Counted from the first letter of the stretch, positions 55,348 to 63,695 are shown. The stretch is 64,000 nt of DNA from Geodermatophilus arenarius (GCF_042654585.1 NZ_JBHSGR010000026.1:1-64000), one strand, 5' to 3'. The notes: generated by a model from the letters alone, not told the origin. Numbers and translations are program-made.

Positions 55348-56280
55348 TCAGCCCACCCGCGACTCCAGCCAGGCGAGCAGGTCGGCGGTCACCTCGTCCC
55401 GGTTGGTCTCGTTGAACACCTCGTGGCGGGCGTCGGGGTAGACGTGCTGCTCCACCGGCAGGCCACGCCCGCGCAGCAGGCCGGCGAGTGCGGTCACCTG
55501 GGCGGCGTCCTCGCCGCCGACCGGGTCGCGCCGCCCGGACAGCAGCAACACCGGCAGGCCGTCCGGCAGCCCGGCGACGGCCTCGGGGGTCGCGGCGCGG
55601 GCGGCGAGGGCGAACATGCCGGCGCCGTACCGGTGGGTGGGCGGGACGTCGTCGCCGCACAGCGGGTCGGCGAGGTAGGCGTCGACCTCGGCCGGGTCGC
55701 GGGTCAGCCAGTCGTAGGGCGTGCGCGCCGGCTCGAACGGCGCGTTGAAGGCGGCGAGGGCCTCCATCGGCTCGTCGCCCGCCCCGCCGGCCACCGCGGC
55801 CTCGAGCTGCTCCGCCGTCGCGGCGAGGTGCGGCGCCACGCCGATCGGCCCGGACAGCACCAGCCCGGCCAGCCCGTCGCCGTCCCGCTCGGCCGAGGCC
55901 AGCGCGACCGCCGAGCCGAGCGAGTGGCCGAGCAGCACGGAGGGGACGCCGGGGTGGTCGGCGGCCAGCCGGCGGCCCAGCTCGCGGACGTCGTCGAGGA
56001 CGGCGTCGCTGCCCGCAGCGTGACCGGCGGCGGGGTCGCCGAACCGGCCGGGGCCGGTCGACCGCGCGGTGAGCCCGTGGCCGCGCTGGTCCTGCGCGGC
56101 GACGGCGAACCCGCGGGCGGTGAGCGCGGCGGCCAGGCGGCCGTAGCGGCCGGCGTGCTCGGACAGCCCGTGCACGACCTGCACGACCGCGCGCACCTCG
56201 CCGTCGGGGGTCCAGCGGCGCTCGGCGAGCCGCGTGCCGTCGGCGGCGGGGACGAGGGTGGGGTCGGCGGGCAGGGTCAC
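55348..56280 (-). CDS. Alpha/beta hydrolase, monoacylglycerol lipase-like
   Basis: The 310-residue hydrolase has HGLSEHAGRY (oxyanion region), Ser120 in GHSLGS, Asp in LSGRRDPVGG and His in DARHEVFNE, giving a complete triad in the order of Hydrolase_4/monoglyceride lipases. It would cleave lysophospholipids or monoacylglycerols. No signal peptide is seen. It starts at GTG 56280 and is a single gene between uvrC and a small membrane protein gene. The substrate is not certain. Confidence 0.88.
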   Translation of the reverse strand: MTLPADPTLVPAADGTRLAERRWTPDGEVRAVVQVVHGLSEHAGRYGRLAAALTARGFAVAAQDQRGHGLTARSTGPGRFGDPAAGHAAGSDAVLDDVRELGRRLAADHPGVPSVLLGHSLGSAVALASAERDGDGLAGLVLSGPIGVAPHLAATAEQLEAAVAGGAGDEPMEALAAFNAPFEPARTPYDWLTRDPAEVDAYLADPLCGDDVPPTHRYGAGMFALAARAATPEAVAGLPDGLPVLLLSGRRDPVGGEDAAQVTALAGLLRGRGLPVEQHVYPDARHEVFNETNRDEVTADLLAWLESRVG

Positions 56281-56326
56281 GGGGCTGGCCTCCTCGGACG
56301 TCGTCGTCGGAGGTCAGCCTGCCGGT

Positions 56327-56353
56327 CCGCCCGTCCCGCCGCAGGGCGGGCGG
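56327..56353 (-). terminator. Hairpin after the small membrane protein gene
   Basis: A 10-bp GC stem with one bulged T (CCGCCCG-t-CCC with GGGCGGGCGG) lies 3 bases after the stop codon at 56357. It is a likely terminator before the hydrolase gene. Confidence 0.5.
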
Positions 56354-56356
56354 GGG

Positions 56357-56635
56357 TCAGCCGGCCGGGCGGGAGCGGTGCAGCGCCGGCAGGTGCACCG
56401 CCGCGACGGCGCGCCGGCCCAGGCGGACCGCGCGGCTCCCCAGCAGGAGCGCCGCGACCAGCCCGACCCCGCCGGCGAGGAAGGCCGTCACGCCGGAGAC
56501 GGTCCCGGTGCCCACGGCGGACGCCACCACGGCCACGAGCCCCACGAGGACCAGCGTGGAGCGGATCCCGTCACTGGGCCGGGGCTGACCGCAGTGCGCC
56601 AGGTCGGGATCGCAGTCGGGCGTGAGCGCGCTCAT
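56357..56635 (-). CDS. Small membrane protein of unknown function
   Basis: The 92-residue protein has two membrane helices (about 27-46 and 48-66) after a polar, acidic N-terminus with two Cys (DCDPDLAHC), and a basic C-terminal tail. ATG 56635 has GGAG 7 bases upstream; an ATG four codons earlier lacks one. I recognise no family. It is followed by a hairpin and preceded by a gap of about 90 bases, so it is probably transcribed alone. Confidence 0.6.
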   Translation of the reverse strand: MSALTPDCDPDLAHCGQPRPSDGIRSTLVLVGLVAVVASAVGTGTVSGVTAFLAGGVGLVAALLLGSRAVRLGRRAVAAVHLPALHRSRPAG

Positions 56636-56724
56636 GGGCGACTCCATCCATCGAGGACCCCGCCACGCCGGTCCGACGGCGTGACGTCCGTCACACAGAA
56701 GATAAGCGCAGTGACGCCCGGCGT

Positions 56725-57141
56725 TCAAGCCGTCGCCGCGGGCGGACCCTTCACGGCGAGGATCGGGCAGTCGACGGTGAGCAGGATCCGCTGGGCCGCG
56801 CTGCCCATGAGCAGCTTGCCGACGGCGCTGCGCCGGCGCAGGCCGATGACCAGCAGCTCCGCGCCGGTCTCGGACACCGCGTCGGCGAGCTCCTCGGCGA
56901 CGTCGCGGCCGATCGGCTGGCGCAGCTCGACGGGCAGGCCGGAGACGGTGAGCTCGTCCTGCAGCCGGCGCAGCGGGGCGCCCTGCAGGTACTCCTCGTC
57001 GACCAGCGCGTCGCCGCGGCTGCTGTTGACCACGACCAGCCGGGCGCCGCGGCGGTGCGCCTCGGCCAGGGCGTGCTCGAGCGCCGCCTGCCCGCGCGGG
57101 GTGGGCACGTGCCCGACGACGACCACCGGTTGCCGGCTCAC
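56725..57141 (-). CDS. Universal stress protein, single UspA domain
   Basis: The 138-residue protein has the UspA fold with VVVGHVPTPRGQAALEHAL at the start and the C-terminal nucleotide-binding pattern GLRRRSAVGKLLMGSAAQRILLTVDCPILAVK (G-2X-G-9X-G(S/T)-like). It is therefore a probable ATP-binding Usp. GTG 57141 overlaps the stop of the tctA gene by four bases, so it belongs to the transporter operon and may sense or support that transporter, which is inference. Confidence 0.9.
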   Translation of the reverse strand: MSRQPVVVVGHVPTPRGQAALEHALAEAHRRGARLVVVNSSRGDALVDEEYLQGAPLRRLQDELTVSGLPVELRQPIGRDVAEELADAVSETGAELLVIGLRRRSAVGKLLMGSAAQRILLTVDCPILAVKGPPAATA

Positions 57142-58721
57142 CGCTCCTCCTCCCCGTCGGCGCGCGCACCGACGCGCTCCTCCTGCCCGTGCTCGTGGTG
57201 CCGCAGCCCCTCCCCCGCCTGCAGCTCCTCCGGGGTGGAGCGGCGGCCGCGCACGGCCCGCAGCAGCACCGGCAGCACCAGGGCGAGCAGCGCCAGGAAC
57301 AGCACGACCCGGCTGAACCAGGTCTCGACCAGCACCCCGAGGTCGCCGCTGCTGATCGCCAGCGCGCGTCGCAGGTTGGTCTCGGCGACCGGGCCGAGGA
57401 TCAGCCCGATGACCGCGGGGGCCACCGGCCAGCCGTAGCGGCGCATCACGAACCCGAGCAGGCCGAGGACCAGCAGCAGGACCAGGTCCAGCGGGTCGGC
57501 GTTGACCGCGTAGCAGCCCAGCGAGGCGAACAGCAGGATCCCGGCGTAGAGGTAGGGCCGCGGGACGCGCAGCAGCTGCACCCACACCCGGGCCAGCGGC
57601 AGGTTGAGCACCAGCAGCATGACGTTGCCGACGAGGAGCGCGGCGATCAGCGTCCAGACCAGCGAGGACTCGGTGGACAGCAGCGTCGGGCCGGGCTGGA
57701 TGCCGTAGCCCTGGAAGGCGGCCAGGATGATCGCCGCGGTGGCCGAGGTGGGCAGGCCGAGGGTGAGCAGCGGGACGAGGACGCCCGCGGCCGCGGCGTT
57801 GTTGGCCGCCTCCGGTCCGGCGACGCCCTCGATCGCCCCGCGGCCGAACTCCTCCGGGTGCTTCGTGAGCTTCCGTTCCGCGGCGTAGGACAGGAACGTC
57901 GGGATCTCCGCGCCGCCGGCCGGCAGCGCGCCGAGCGGGAAGCCCAGCGCCGTCCCGCGCAGCCACGGGCCGACCGAGCGGCGCAGGTCGCGGCGGGTGA
58001 GCCAGGGCCCGGAGGCGGCCATCACCTGCACCGGCCCGCGGCGCAGCCGGGAGGCGACGTACAGCGCCTCCCCCACGGCGAACAGCGCCACCGCCACCAC
58101 GACGACGTCGATGCCGTCGGCCAGCTGCGGGACGCCGAGGGTGAACCGCTCCTGCCCGGTGAGCACGTCGGTGCCGACCAGCCCGAGGTAGAGACCGACG
58201 CCGAGGGACGCCAGCCCGCGCAGCGGCGAGGCGCCCAGGACGGTGGCGACCGCGACGAAGGCCAGCACGGCGAGGGCGAAGTAGTCGGCCGGGGTGATGC
58301 CGATGGCCAGGTCGACGACGGTCGGGGCGACCAGCGCCAGCAGCAGCGTGGCGATGGTGCCGGCGACGAACGACCCGATCGCCGCGGTGGCCAGCGCGGC
58401 GGCGCCGCGGCCGGCCTTGGCCATCCGGTTGCCCTCGAGCGCGGTCATGATCGAGCTGGACTCGCCGGGGGTGTTGAGCAGGATCGACGTCGTCGACCCG
58501 CCGTACATGCCGCCGTAGTAGATGCCGGCGAACATGATGAACGCCGTCGTCGGCTCCAGCGCGTAGGTGACCGGCAGCAGCAGCGCGACGGTCATCGCCG
58601 GGCCGATGCCCGGGAGCACGCCGACGGCGGTGCCCAGCAGCACGCCGAGCAGCGCGAACAGCAGGTTGACCGGGGTGAGCGCGTCGACGAAGCCGCCGGC
58701 CAGGTCCGCGAGGGCGCCCAT
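57138..58721 (-). CDS. tctA: Tripartite tricarboxylate transporter, large permease TctA
   Basis: The 527-residue permease has about 11-12 helices and the two TctA signatures GVLPGIGPAMTVALLLPVTY and YGGSTTSILLNTPGE, with LPTSATAAIILAAF in the second half. It moves citrate or related carboxylates with the small subunit TctB and binding protein TctC. The C-terminal 35 residues are charged and cytosolic. ATG 58721 shares one base with the tctB stop. Confidence 0.94.
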   Translation of the reverse strand: MGALADLAGGFVDALTPVNLLFALLGVLLGTAVGVLPGIGPAMTVALLLPVTYALEPTTAFIMFAGIYYGGMYGGSTTSILLNTPGESSSIMTALEGNRMAKAGRGAAALATAAIGSFVAGTIATLLLALVAPTVVDLAIGITPADYFALAVLAFVAVATVLGASPLRGLASLGVGLYLGLVGTDVLTGQERFTLGVPQLADGIDVVVVAVALFAVGEALYVASRLRRGPVQVMAASGPWLTRRDLRRSVGPWLRGTALGFPLGALPAGGAEIPTFLSYAAERKLTKHPEEFGRGAIEGVAGPEAANNAAAAGVLVPLLTLGLPTSATAAIILAAFQGYGIQPGPTLLSTESSLVWTLIAALLVGNVMLLVLNLPLARVWVQLLRVPRPYLYAGILLFASLGCYAVNADPLDLVLLLVLGLLGFVMRRYGWPVAPAVIGLILGPVAETNLRRALAISSGDLGVLVETWFSRVVLFLALLALVLPVLLRAVRGRRSTPEELQAGEGLRHHEHGQEERVGARADGEEER

Positions 58722-59308
58722 CAGAACCAGCTCGTCGCCAGCTCGAGGAGGGTGCCGCCGGGCAGCGCGACGCCGAGGCCCTTGACGAACACGATCCAGA
58801 CGACGACCGAGAGCACCCCGCCGGCCAGCAGCGGCCGCACGATGCCGCGGGCGCCGAGGGCCCAGGCGACGAGCGCGAACATCAGCGTGACCGCCAGCGG
58901 CCAGCCGATGACGTTGATGAGCAGCGCGTGGCCGAGGAACGCGACGGCGATGACCCCGACCGCAGCCCACGACGTCGGGGCGTCGGGGTCGACGTCCTCG
59001 CTCTCGTCGGAGGGCCCGCGGTCCCCCTTGAGCACGCGGAAGCCCAGCCCGAGCGCGGTGGCCAGGACCACCCCGCCGACCAGGTACGGGAAGAAGCGCG
59101 GGCCGATGGCGTTCGCCGAGCCGGGGACGGCGATGTTCGCGGCGTCGAGGACGAGGTAGAGCCCGAGCGCGCCGAGCAGGACCACCATCGCCAGCTCGCC
59201 GCGGCTGACCCCGGCCGGCGGCGGGGCGGGGTGCCGGGACTCCGCGGCGTCGTGCGTGCCGGTGGCGTCGGCGGTGGACACGTCCGGGTCCGGCGACGCG
59301 CCGCTCAC
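58721..59308 (-). CDS. tctB: Tripartite tricarboxylate transporter, small permease TctB
   Basis: The 195-residue protein has four helices (about 40-58, 68-88, 118-138, 150-190) in a DUF1468/TctB pattern: IAVPGSANAIGPRFFPYLVG and INVIGWPLAVTLMFALVAW. An acidic N-terminal tail is predicted to be cytosolic. GTG 59308 overlaps the tctC stop by four bases; the open frame upstream is not protein-like. Confidence 0.88.
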   Translation of the reverse strand: MSGASPDPDVSTADATGTHDAAESRHPAPPPAGVSRGELAMVVLLGALGLYLVLDAANIAVPGSANAIGPRFFPYLVGGVVLATALGLGFRVLKGDRGPSDESEDVDPDAPTSWAAVGVIAVAFLGHALLINVIGWPLAVTLMFALVAWALGARGIVRPLLAGGVLSVVVWIVFVKGLGVALPGGTLLELATSWF

Positions 59309-60333
59309 TGCACGAGCCCGATCTGCTCCAGGATCGCGCGCACCCGCGCCTCCTCGTCGGCCAGGAAGTCGCCGTACTCGTCGCCGGTGAGGAGCAGGTC
59401 GTCCCAGCCGTTGGTCTCGACCGCCTCGGCCCACTCGGGGGTGTCGTGGACGTCCACGACGAGCTGCGTGAGGTCCTCGCGCGCCTCCCGCGACATCCCC
59501 GGCCGGGCCATGAGGCCGCGCCAGTTGGAGACCTCGACGTCGAAGCCGGACTCGACCAGGGTCGGGACGTCGGGCACCTGGTCGGACCGCTCGGCCGTGG
59601 AGACCGCGAGGCCGATCAGGTCGCCGGTGCGGACCTGCTCGCCGTAGTCGGTGGGGCCGGAGATGCCGGCGGCGACCTGATTGCCGAGCAGCGCGGCGAG
59701 CGACTCACCGCCGCCGGAGTAGGCGATGTAGTTGACCTGCCCGGGGTCGATGCCGGCGGCCTCGGCCAGCAGCCCGGCGAGGATCTGGTCGGTGCCGCCG
59801 GCCGAGCCGCCGGCGATGGGGGTGCCGGCCGGGTCGGCGGCCCACGCCTCCACGAAGCCCCGGATGTCGGTGTAGGGCGCCTCGGCCGGGGCGACGATGA
59901 GCTCGGTCTCGCCGATCAGCCGGGCGATCGGGGTGACGTCGGACAGCCGGGTGGCGGAGTCGTTGGTGTCGACGGCGCCGACCATGACCAGGCCCATCAT
60001 CATGAGCAGCGCGTCGTCGGTCTCCCGGGCGAGCTGGCCGAGGCCGATCGTGCCGCCGGCGCCCTCGACGTTGAACACCTGCACGTTGCGGGCCAGGCCG
60101 CTGGTCTGGACGACCCGCTGGAAGACGCGCGCCGTGGTGTCCCACCCGCCGCCGGGGCTGGCCGGCGCCATCAGCCGCAGCCGGGAGAGGTCGCCGGGCT
60201 GGACGACGGTGCCGGCGCACCCGCCGAGTGCCCCGGCCGCGGCCGCCAGCGCCGGGGCGGCCACCGTCCCGGCGAGGAACGACCTCCGGCTGAGCGGCAC
60301 GGACGGCCTCCCCTCGGTGGTGACGGCGGTCAC
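59305..60333 (-). CDS. tctC: Tripartite tricarboxylate transporter substrate-binding protein TctC
   Basis: The 342-residue extracytoplasmic protein has a twin-arginine motif (SRRSFL, 15-20) and a lipobox Cys39 (LGGC), so it is probably a Tat-exported lipoprotein. The Bug-family fold shows PASPGGGWDTTAR, VEGAGGTIGLGQLAR and DVPTLVESGFDVEVSNWRGL. It captures a carboxylate for TctAB. GTG 60333 is preceded by TAGCGT 5 bases upstream, a leaderless-type promoter. The ligand cannot be inferred. Confidence 0.92.
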   Translation of the reverse strand: MTAVTTEGRPSVPLSRRSFLAGTVAAPALAAAAGALGGCAGTVVQPGDLSRLRLMAPASPGGGWDTTARVFQRVVQTSGLARNVQVFNVEGAGGTIGLGQLARETDDALLMMMGLVMVGAVDTNDSATRLSDVTPIARLIGETELIVAPAEAPYTDIRGFVEAWAADPAGTPIAGGSAGGTDQILAGLLAEAAGIDPGQVNYIAYSGGGESLAALLGNQVAAGISGPTDYGEQVRTGDLIGLAVSTAERSDQVPDVPTLVESGFDVEVSNWRGLMARPGMSREAREDLTQLVVDVHDTPEWAEAVETNGWDDLLLTGDEYGDFLADEEARVRAILEQIGLVQ

Positions 60334-60421
60334 ACCGGACGCTAGACCCGGCCGGAGGCGCGGTCGAGCCGGCGGACCCGGACGTGCGGGTTCCGCGGCC
60401 GACCCCTGCCGGCTCCGTGAC

Positions 60422-60465
60422 GGCCGGGCCCGGGGACCGCGACGCGGTCCCCGGCGGGCCCGGCC
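60422..60465 (-). terminator. Terminator after the VOC gene
   Basis: A 19-bp stem (60422-60440 with 60444-60465) contains one 3-base bulge and a GAC loop. It lies 7 bases after the VOC stop codon at 60473 and should isolate the tctCBA operon. Confidence 0.7.
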
Positions 60466-60472
60466 GGCGGGG

Positions 60473-60895
60473 TCACGCCGAGGGCGGCGGGGTCATCTGG
60501 GCGATGCGGACGGAGTTGCCGAACGGGTCGCGGAAGCCGAAGTCGATGCCGTAGGGCTGCACCACCGGCTCCTCGGGCAGGTCGACGCCCTTCTCCTTGA
60601 GCGCGGCGTGGGTCTTGTGCGCGTCGTCGGTGGTGAGGAACAGGTGGCCGCCGCCGGCGCCCTTGGTGACCAGGTCGCGCACCGTGTCGGCGATCTCCGG
60701 GCTCACCGACGGCGGGGCGGGCCGCTCCAGCAGCACCGCGTGGCCGGGGTCGCTGGGCAGGACGACGGTGAGGAAGCGCATCGGCCCGAACTGCTGGTCG
60801 GTCTGGACCTCGAAGCCCAGCTTGCCGACGTAGAAGTCCAGCGCCTGGTCCTGGTCGAGGACGTAGAGGGAGGTGATCGAGATGGAGGTCAACAT
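60473..60895 (-). CDS. VOC-family (glyoxalase/bleomycin-resistance-like) protein
   Basis: The 140-residue protein has two beta-alpha-beta-beta-beta units: LYVLDQDQALDFYVGKLGFEV and DDAHKTHAALKEKGVDLPEEP, ending GIDFGFRDPFGNSVRI. Such VOC proteins bind a metal and act as lyases, dioxygenases or binding proteins. Ten bases downstream of the AraC-type gene, it is probably its co-transcribed partner. The reaction is unknown. Confidence 0.88.
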   Translation of the reverse strand: MLTSISITSLYVLDQDQALDFYVGKLGFEVQTDQQFGPMRFLTVVLPSDPGHAVLLERPAPPSVSPEIADTVRDLVTKGAGGGHLFLTTDDAHKTHAALKEKGVDLPEEPVVQPYGIDFGFRDPFGNSVRIAQMTPPPSA

Positions 60896-60905
60896 GCCGA
60901 CGACG

Positions 60906-61340
60906 CTAGGGGCGGGCGTCGGCGGCGGGCTTCTCCGGAACTGCTGTCTTCTCGCTGGGCCGCAGCCAGCGCATGCCGAAGCAGGAGGGCACCGGCGCCA
61001 ACGGCCCGCGCCGCCGGTAGACGCTCGGAGGCTCCCCCACGACCTCGGCGAAGACCCGGCTGAAGGTGCCGAGGCTGGAGAAGCCGACGGCCATGCAGAT
61101 GTCGGTGACCGTGCGGTCGGTGCTGCGCAGCAGGAACATCGCCCGCTCCACCCGCCGGCGCTGCAGGTACCGGTGCGGCGTCTCGCCGAAGGTCTCCTTG
61201 AAGGTGCGGATGAAGTGCGCCTCGGAGACGTGCGCGATGCGGGCGAGCGCCGGGACGTCCAGCGGTTCCCCGTAGGAGCGGTCCATCTCGTCCCGCGCCC
61301 GCAGCATGCGCCGGTTGGAGTCCTCGCTGGCCCGGCTCAC
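60906..61340 (-). CDS. AraC-family transcriptional regulator, DNA-binding domain only
   Basis: The 144-residue protein is essentially two AraC HTHs: DVPALARIAHVSEAHFIRTFKETFGETPHRYLQRRRVERA and TVTDICMAVGFSSLGTFSRVFAEVVGEPPSVYRRR. There is no separate sensor domain; a 40-residue tail follows. Such short forms often control the adjacent VOC gene, here 10 bases downstream. GTG 61340 is chosen as the first start in phase with conserved sequence. Confidence 0.87.
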   Translation of the reverse strand: MSRASEDSNRRMLRARDEMDRSYGEPLDVPALARIAHVSEAHFIRTFKETFGETPHRYLQRRRVERAMFLLRSTDRTVTDICMAVGFSSLGTFSRVFAEVVGEPPSVYRRRGPLAPVPSCFGMRWLRPSEKTAVPEKPAADARP

Positions 61341-61441
61341 GGGGGCAGCATCCCAGGGTCTCGACGGGATCCTGACCCACGACGGCGGCACGTCACTCCG
61401 CGGAGGGCCGTCCGGGGGCGCCGGGGGCTCGGGCTACCCGT

Positions 61442-61615
61442 TCACCCCACGAGCCGGCGGCACCGCGGGCACGGGTCGTCCGCCGCGCGCCAGGGGGCCT
61501 CCAGCACCTGCACGATCGCGCCGCAGAGCGCGACCTCGTTCTCCCCCGTCAACTCCTCCGCGCTGCGGTGCACCTCGACGGCGTGCACGAGCCCCGTCTC
61601 CCCGCCCGGACTCAT
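61442..61615 (-). CDS. Small Cys-pair protein, unknown function
   Basis: The 57-residue frame ends in CPRCRRLVG after ALCGAIVQVLEAPW, so three Cys and the CPRC pair could bind zinc. It reads as real protein (VHRSAEELTGENEVALCG), unlike the other strand. ATG 61615 is chosen because a GTG at 61693 would place the dyad at 61670-61687 inside the gene; GTG 61588 with GGGGAG is another option. I recognise no family with certainty. It is transcribed away from the dyad. Confidence 0.5.
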   Translation of the reverse strand: MSPGGETGLVHAVEVHRSAEELTGENEVALCGAIVQVLEAPWRAADDPCPRCRRLVG

Positions 61616-61669
61616 CCGCGGCGGCCAGCAGGACCGCGGCCGGCCGCACAGGAGGCTCGCGCCGGCCGC

Positions 61670-61687
61670 ACTGACTGTTCGGTCAGT
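61670..61687. promoter_or_regulatory. ACTGAC-N6-GTCAGT dyad, TetR-like operator
   Basis: A perfect 6+6 bp dyad with 6-base spacer lies in an AT-richer patch upstream of the small Cys-pair gene. Its form (ACTGAC...GTCAGT) is typical of operators bound by TetR-family repressors in actinobacteria. No TetR gene is in the window, so the regulator must lie outside it. Confidence 0.5.
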
Positions 61688-61803
61688 AATCACAGTCCCA
61701 GCGTGCCCTGGATCACATCCGGCCGCGCCTCGGACGATGCCGTCTTGTTACCGTGGTGCCGTCCTTTCTGCTCAGCGGCTCGGGCGCCTCGTTCTTCGAA
61801 CGC

Positions 61804-62153
61804 ATGAGCGCTCACGTGGACGACGTGGTGACCGCCCCGGTGCCGGTGGCGCCGGCGGTCGGGCTGTCGTCCGGGCCGCTGGGTGCCGCGCAGGCCGCCG
61901 ACCGGGAGATCGCCCGGTCGACCGCCCGACCGCCGCGCCCGACCTGGCCGGCTGCTGCGCCCGCCACCACCGCAGCGAGCACCGGGCCCCCGGCTGGCGG
62001 CACCGCCCGGCCGCCGACGGGGCCCTCACCGTCACCACCCCCACCGGCCTCACCGCGACGACCACCCCACCGCCCCGCCGAGGCGGGACCCCGGGGCGAG
62101 GCGCGTGTGCGACCCGGAGCGTTGACCGGTCCCGGACGCCGCGGACACGATGA
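61804..62153 (+). pseudogene. Remnant of a DUF222/HNH endonuclease (13E12-like) gene
   Basis: Two fragments in different frames belong together. From ATG 61804 a frame reads MSAHVDDVVTAPVPV and later AADREIARSTAR, like the N-terminus of 13E12-type DUF222 proteins. At 61941 a second frame reads DLAGCCARHHRSEHRAPGWRH and then LTVTTPTGLTATT, matching the HNH-nuclease end of the same family, and stops at 62153. The central about 300 codons are missing and the frame changes at the junction near 61930, so this is a decayed copy of a multi-copy gene family. Upstream GTG 61753 could be the old start. Confidence 0.65.
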
Positions 62154-62212
62154 CGGGCGCACGCCCTGCATGGCCGACCTGCCGCGCGCCGGCCCGAGCG
62201 ACGGGAGCGACC

Positions 62213-63100
62213 ATGGCGGACACGGGAACGATCACGGTGCCCCACCTCGGCACGTCGACCATCGGCTACCGGTTCGGCCGGCCCTACGACCCCTCGCTCC
62301 CGACGCTGGTCCTGGTCAACTCCTTCAGCACGTCCGCCGACCTCTACCGGCCCCAGTTCGCCGACGAGGACCTCGCCGCCACCGCCAACCTGCTCGCGCT
62401 CGAGCCCTACGGCCACGGCCGCACCCGTGCCTCGTACGAGCAGTTCACCTACTGGGACTCGGCCGTCGCCGACCTGCAGGTCCTCGACGCGCTGGGCATC
62501 CCCGAGGCCTTCGTCCTGGGCACGTCACAGGGCGGGTGGGTGGCGGCCCGGATGGCGATGCTGGCGCCACGCGTCGTGACGGGCATCGTCCCCCTGGGCA
62601 CCTCGATGGACCACGAGAGCCCGCGCAGCCGCGACCTGGGCTGCTGGGACGGCGTCGCCTTCTGCACCCCGGCCATCGACGCGCTCGCCGAGGAGGTCGG
62701 GCACGACTGGGCCGTCCCGGTGGAACTGGTCGACGCCGTCCTCGCCGAGGGGCTCGGCGAGGACGTGTCCCCGGCCGAGCGCTCGTTCTGGCACGAGACG
62801 CACCAGCAGAACTACAGCGGAGACGACGGCCGCCGCCGTCTCCGGCTCTCCAGCATCAACCTGCGCGACCGCGACGGCCTGCACGGGCGCCTGGACGACG
62901 TGCGGTGCCCGGTCCTGTGGATGCACGGCACCGAGGACACGGTGTACTCCGTCGCGAACGCCGAGCAGGAGATCGGGCTCTTCACGAGCAGTGCCGACGC
63001 CGAGCTGCGGGTCGTCGACGGCGGCCGGCACTTCCTGAGCGCCTCGCACCCCGCCGAGGTCGATCGGGCGACGATCGACTTCATCCGGCGCTGGACGTAG
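62213..63100 (+). CDS. Alpha/beta-fold hydrolase
   Basis: The 295-residue protein has the nucleophile Ser105 in GTSQGG, Asp in HGTEDTVYS and His in DGGRHFLSASHP, a complete triad. NSFSTSADLYRPQF replaces the usual HG oxyanion motif, which places it among enol-lactone hydrolase-like or fungal-type hydrolases rather than classic lipases. ATG 62213 has GGGAG upstream; the frame extends 21 codons further without one. It lies directly after the HNH remnant. The substrate is unknown. Confidence 0.88.
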   Translation: MADTGTITVPHLGTSTIGYRFGRPYDPSLPTLVLVNSFSTSADLYRPQFADEDLAATANLLALEPYGHGRTRASYEQFTYWDSAVADLQVLDALGIPEAFVLGTSQGGWVAARMAMLAPRVVTGIVPLGTSMDHESPRSRDLGCWDGVAFCTPAIDALAEEVGHDWAVPVELVDAVLAEGLGEDVSPAERSFWHETHQQNYSGDDGRRRLRLSSINLRDRDGLHGRLDDVRCPVLWMHGTEDTVYSVANAEQEIGLFTSSADAELRVVDGGRHFLSASHPAEVDRATIDFIRRWT

Positions 63101-63125
63101 CGGCGCCGCCCTCCCCGAGGCCCTC

Positions 63126-63695
63126 GTGCCGACCGTCCGCGGACCCACGATCCCACCGCGCCTGCTCCTCACGGCGCTGCTGGCCCTCGGGCTCGCGCTC
63201 GCGGCGCCCGGCACCGCGTCGGCGCACCCGCTGCTGCTCGCCACCGAGCCGGTCGCCGACAGCACCGTGATGACGACCCCGCGGGCGGTCACCCTGACCT
63301 TCGCGGCCCGGCCGGCGGGCGGCGAGGTCACGGTCACGGGGCCGGACGGCGCATCCGCCGGTGCCGGCCCGGTCGTGCTCGACGGCGCCGTCCTGGTCGC
63401 GCCCGTCGCCCTCACCACGGCGGGCCGGCACACCGTCACCTGGTCGGCGGTCTCCGACGACGGCCACCGGCAGCGCGGCGTCTTCGTCTTCTACCACGCA
63501 CCCGCGGCACCGCCGTCCCCGCTCGCGCCGGCCGCGAGCACCCCGACGCCCCCCGCCGGCGAGCCCGCCCGCACCGGCACGGCGTCCGGCGCCGACGACG
63601 GCGGCGCACCGGCCCGGGCGGTACCCGTCCTGGTGGCCGTCGGGCTCGCGACCGCCCTGGCCGCCGCGTTCCTCGTGCGGCGCGGACGCCGCTGA
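63126..63695 (+). CDS. copC: CopC-domain copper-binding protein
   Basis: The 189-residue protein has a Sec signal peptide ending TASA, so the mature protein starts with His34, the N-terminal ligand of the CopC copper site. Asp112 and His114 in SDDGHRQRG complete the brace. A Pro/Ala/Thr linker and one C-terminal helix (about 166-184) with basic tail anchor it on the outer face of the membrane. No CopD gene is within the window. GTG 63126 starts 26 bases after the hydrolase. Confidence 0.92.
   Translation: MPTVRGPTIPPRLLLTALLALGLALAAPGTASAHPLLLATEPVADSTVMTTPRAVTLTFAARPAGGEVTVTGPDGASAGAGPVVLDGAVLVAPVALTTAGRHTVTWSAVSDDGHRQRGVFVFYHAPAAPPSPLAPAASTPTPPAGEPARTGTASGADDGGAPARAVPVLVAVGLATALAAAFLVRRGRR

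Noticed and set aside
61753..63270. A single 505-codon plus-strand frame covering the HNH remnant and the hydrolase
   Set aside because: Only its first 60 codons look like protein. From about 61930 it becomes Pro/Arg/Thr-rich and overlaps a well-conserved hydrolase in another frame.
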